64,000 nt of DNA from Pseudomonas viridiflava (GTDB lineage Bacteria; Pseudomonadota; Gammaproteobacteria; Pseudomonadales; Pseudomonadaceae): the NCBI RefSeq assembly GCF_900590885.1, contig NZ_UUON01000001.1, forward strand, positions 682,001-746,000. Direction: 5' to 3'. Shown in pieces: positions 63,367 through 64,000 of the stretch (position 1 is the first letter of the stretch; each line of letters starts with the position of its first letter). Under the pieces are notes generated by a model, which worked only from the letters and a program-made list of their open reading frames with translations, had not been told where the DNA came from and did no database searches. A program made the position numbers and the translations under genes.

Positions 63367-64000
63367 GTTGGCCCTGGAAATTCGTCATGTCAGCAAGCGC
63401 TTTCCACCGAATGTGATCGCCCTCACTGACGCCTCACTGCAAGTGCGCCCCGGTGAAGTGCATTGCCTGCTCGGCGCAAATGGCGCGGGCAAGAGCACGC
63501 TGTTGAAGATTGTCGCCGGTGCCCACCGGCCGGATGGCGGCGAAATGCTGATCGCCAATCAGAAAGTGGAGCTGAAAAACCCGCAACAGGCGCGCCAGGC
63601 CGGGATCGCGATGATCTACCAGGAGCTGGACCTGATCCCGCAGATGACCGTCGAAGAAAACCTGATGCTTGGCTACGCGCCACGGCGTTTCGGCATGATC
63701 GACCGGGGCAAGCGCAGCGCGTTGGCCAAGGCCGCGTTGCTGCGGGTGGGGGCCAATTTCGCCAGCACCGACCGCGTGGGCAGCCTGTCGATTGCCAACC
63801 AGCAACTGGCGGCGATTGCCCGGGCGCTGACCTGCGAGGCCAGGGTGGTGGTGATGGACGAACCGTCTGCCGCGCTGAATGAAACCGAACTCAAGCAAGT
63901 GTTCCAGGTGATCCGCGAGATCACCGCCGCCGGGGTGGCAGTGCTGTATGTGAGCCATCGCTTGAATGAAATCCGTGAGATCGGCGACCGCGTCACGGTG
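63359..64000 (+). CDS. Sugar ABC transporter ATPase, 3' end outside window
   Basis: About 214 visible N-terminal residues of a double-ATPase sugar importer subunit (RbsA/XylG type, usually near 500 aa). Walker A LLGANGAGKSTLLKIVAGAH, Q-loop AMIYQELDLIPQMTVEEN, a signature region SLSIANQQLAAIARALTCEA and Walker B VVVMDEPSAALNETE are visible. The ATG at 63359 overlaps the SorC gene by 8 bases. Its permease presumably lies beyond the window edge. Confidence 0.9.
   Translation, partial: MNELALEIRHVSKRFPPNVIALTDASLQVRPGEVHCLLGANGAGKSTLLKIVAGAHRPDGGEMLIANQKVELKNPQQARQAGIAMIYQELDLIPQMTVEENLMLGYAPRRFGMIDRGKRSALAKAALLRVGANFASTDRVGSLSIANQQLAAIARALTCEARVVVMDEPSAALNETELKQVFQVIREITAAGVAVLYVSHRLNEIREIGDRVTV

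Overview
The window reads as the chromosome of a fluorescent Pseudomonas of the P. fluorescens group. Supporting signs are high-GC genes with GC-rich third positions, typical Pseudomonas REP palindromes at 6773-6865 and 44640-44728, a PvdQ-type acylase behind a PvdS-type iron-starvation promoter, and gene orders such as glgA-treZ-malQ-treY and a complete trans-4-hydroxyproline catabolic cluster. This placement is inferred from the sequence alone.

Layout. 1-6396 (minus): trehalose and glycogen genes treY (cut by the window edge), malQ, treZ and glgA. 6892-13570 (minus): a D-2-hydroxyacid dehydrogenase, a secreted alpha/beta hydrolase, a YqaA-type membrane protein, a DUF411 protein, an SRPBCC protein, a chemoreceptor and an aldo/keto reductase. 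13687-20009: a LysR and an AraC regulator, then a five-gene operon (AhpD-like protein, acyl-CoA-dehydrogenase-like flavoprotein, nitrate/sulfonate-type ABC importer). 20096-23192: a small membrane protein, a Fur-like winged-helix protein, and pvdQ.

23432-29167 is a small genomic island in the 3' half of tRNA-Cys. It is bounded by a perfect 91-bp direct repeat that carries the last 47 bases of the tRNA and its terminator. It holds an AbiTii-domain protein, an integrase C-terminal remnant abutting a rulB/umuC 3' fragment, two TIR-domain proteins of the CAP12/Pycsar type, and a membrane-anchored protein of unknown function. I read it as a non-autonomous anti-phage cargo island, and it is the best place in the window to look for an undescribed system.

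29296-33797 holds mostly uncharacterised genes: a 102-aa protein, a 53-aa glycine-rich lipoprotein, a three-gene coiled-coil operon, a LysE exporter and a 27-aa membrane peptide. 34025-42444 is the hydroxyproline island: GlxA-type regulator, FAD dehydrogenase, semialdehyde dehydrogenase, deaminase, epimerase, permease and a PAS-AraC regulator. 42559-46854: treS, a tautomerase, an isochorismatase-family hydrolase and ppk2. 47041-52185: pstSCAB followed, without phoU, by a degenerate Fic-like protein and a HAD-type phosphatase in translationally coupled order. 52363-57008: an amino-acid permease with its AraC regulator, small secreted or coiled-coil proteins, tRNA-Leu and an acidic 65-aa protein. 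57022-64000: deoC divergent from a DeoR regulator, then a sugar operon (periplasmic binding protein, dehydrogenase, FGGY kinase, SorC regulator, ABC ATPase) cut by the window edge.

Recurring themes are compatible-solute and storage sugars made by two independent trehalose routes, phosphate handling (pst, ppk2, HAD), and amino-acid or sugar scavenging modules that each carry a local regulator.
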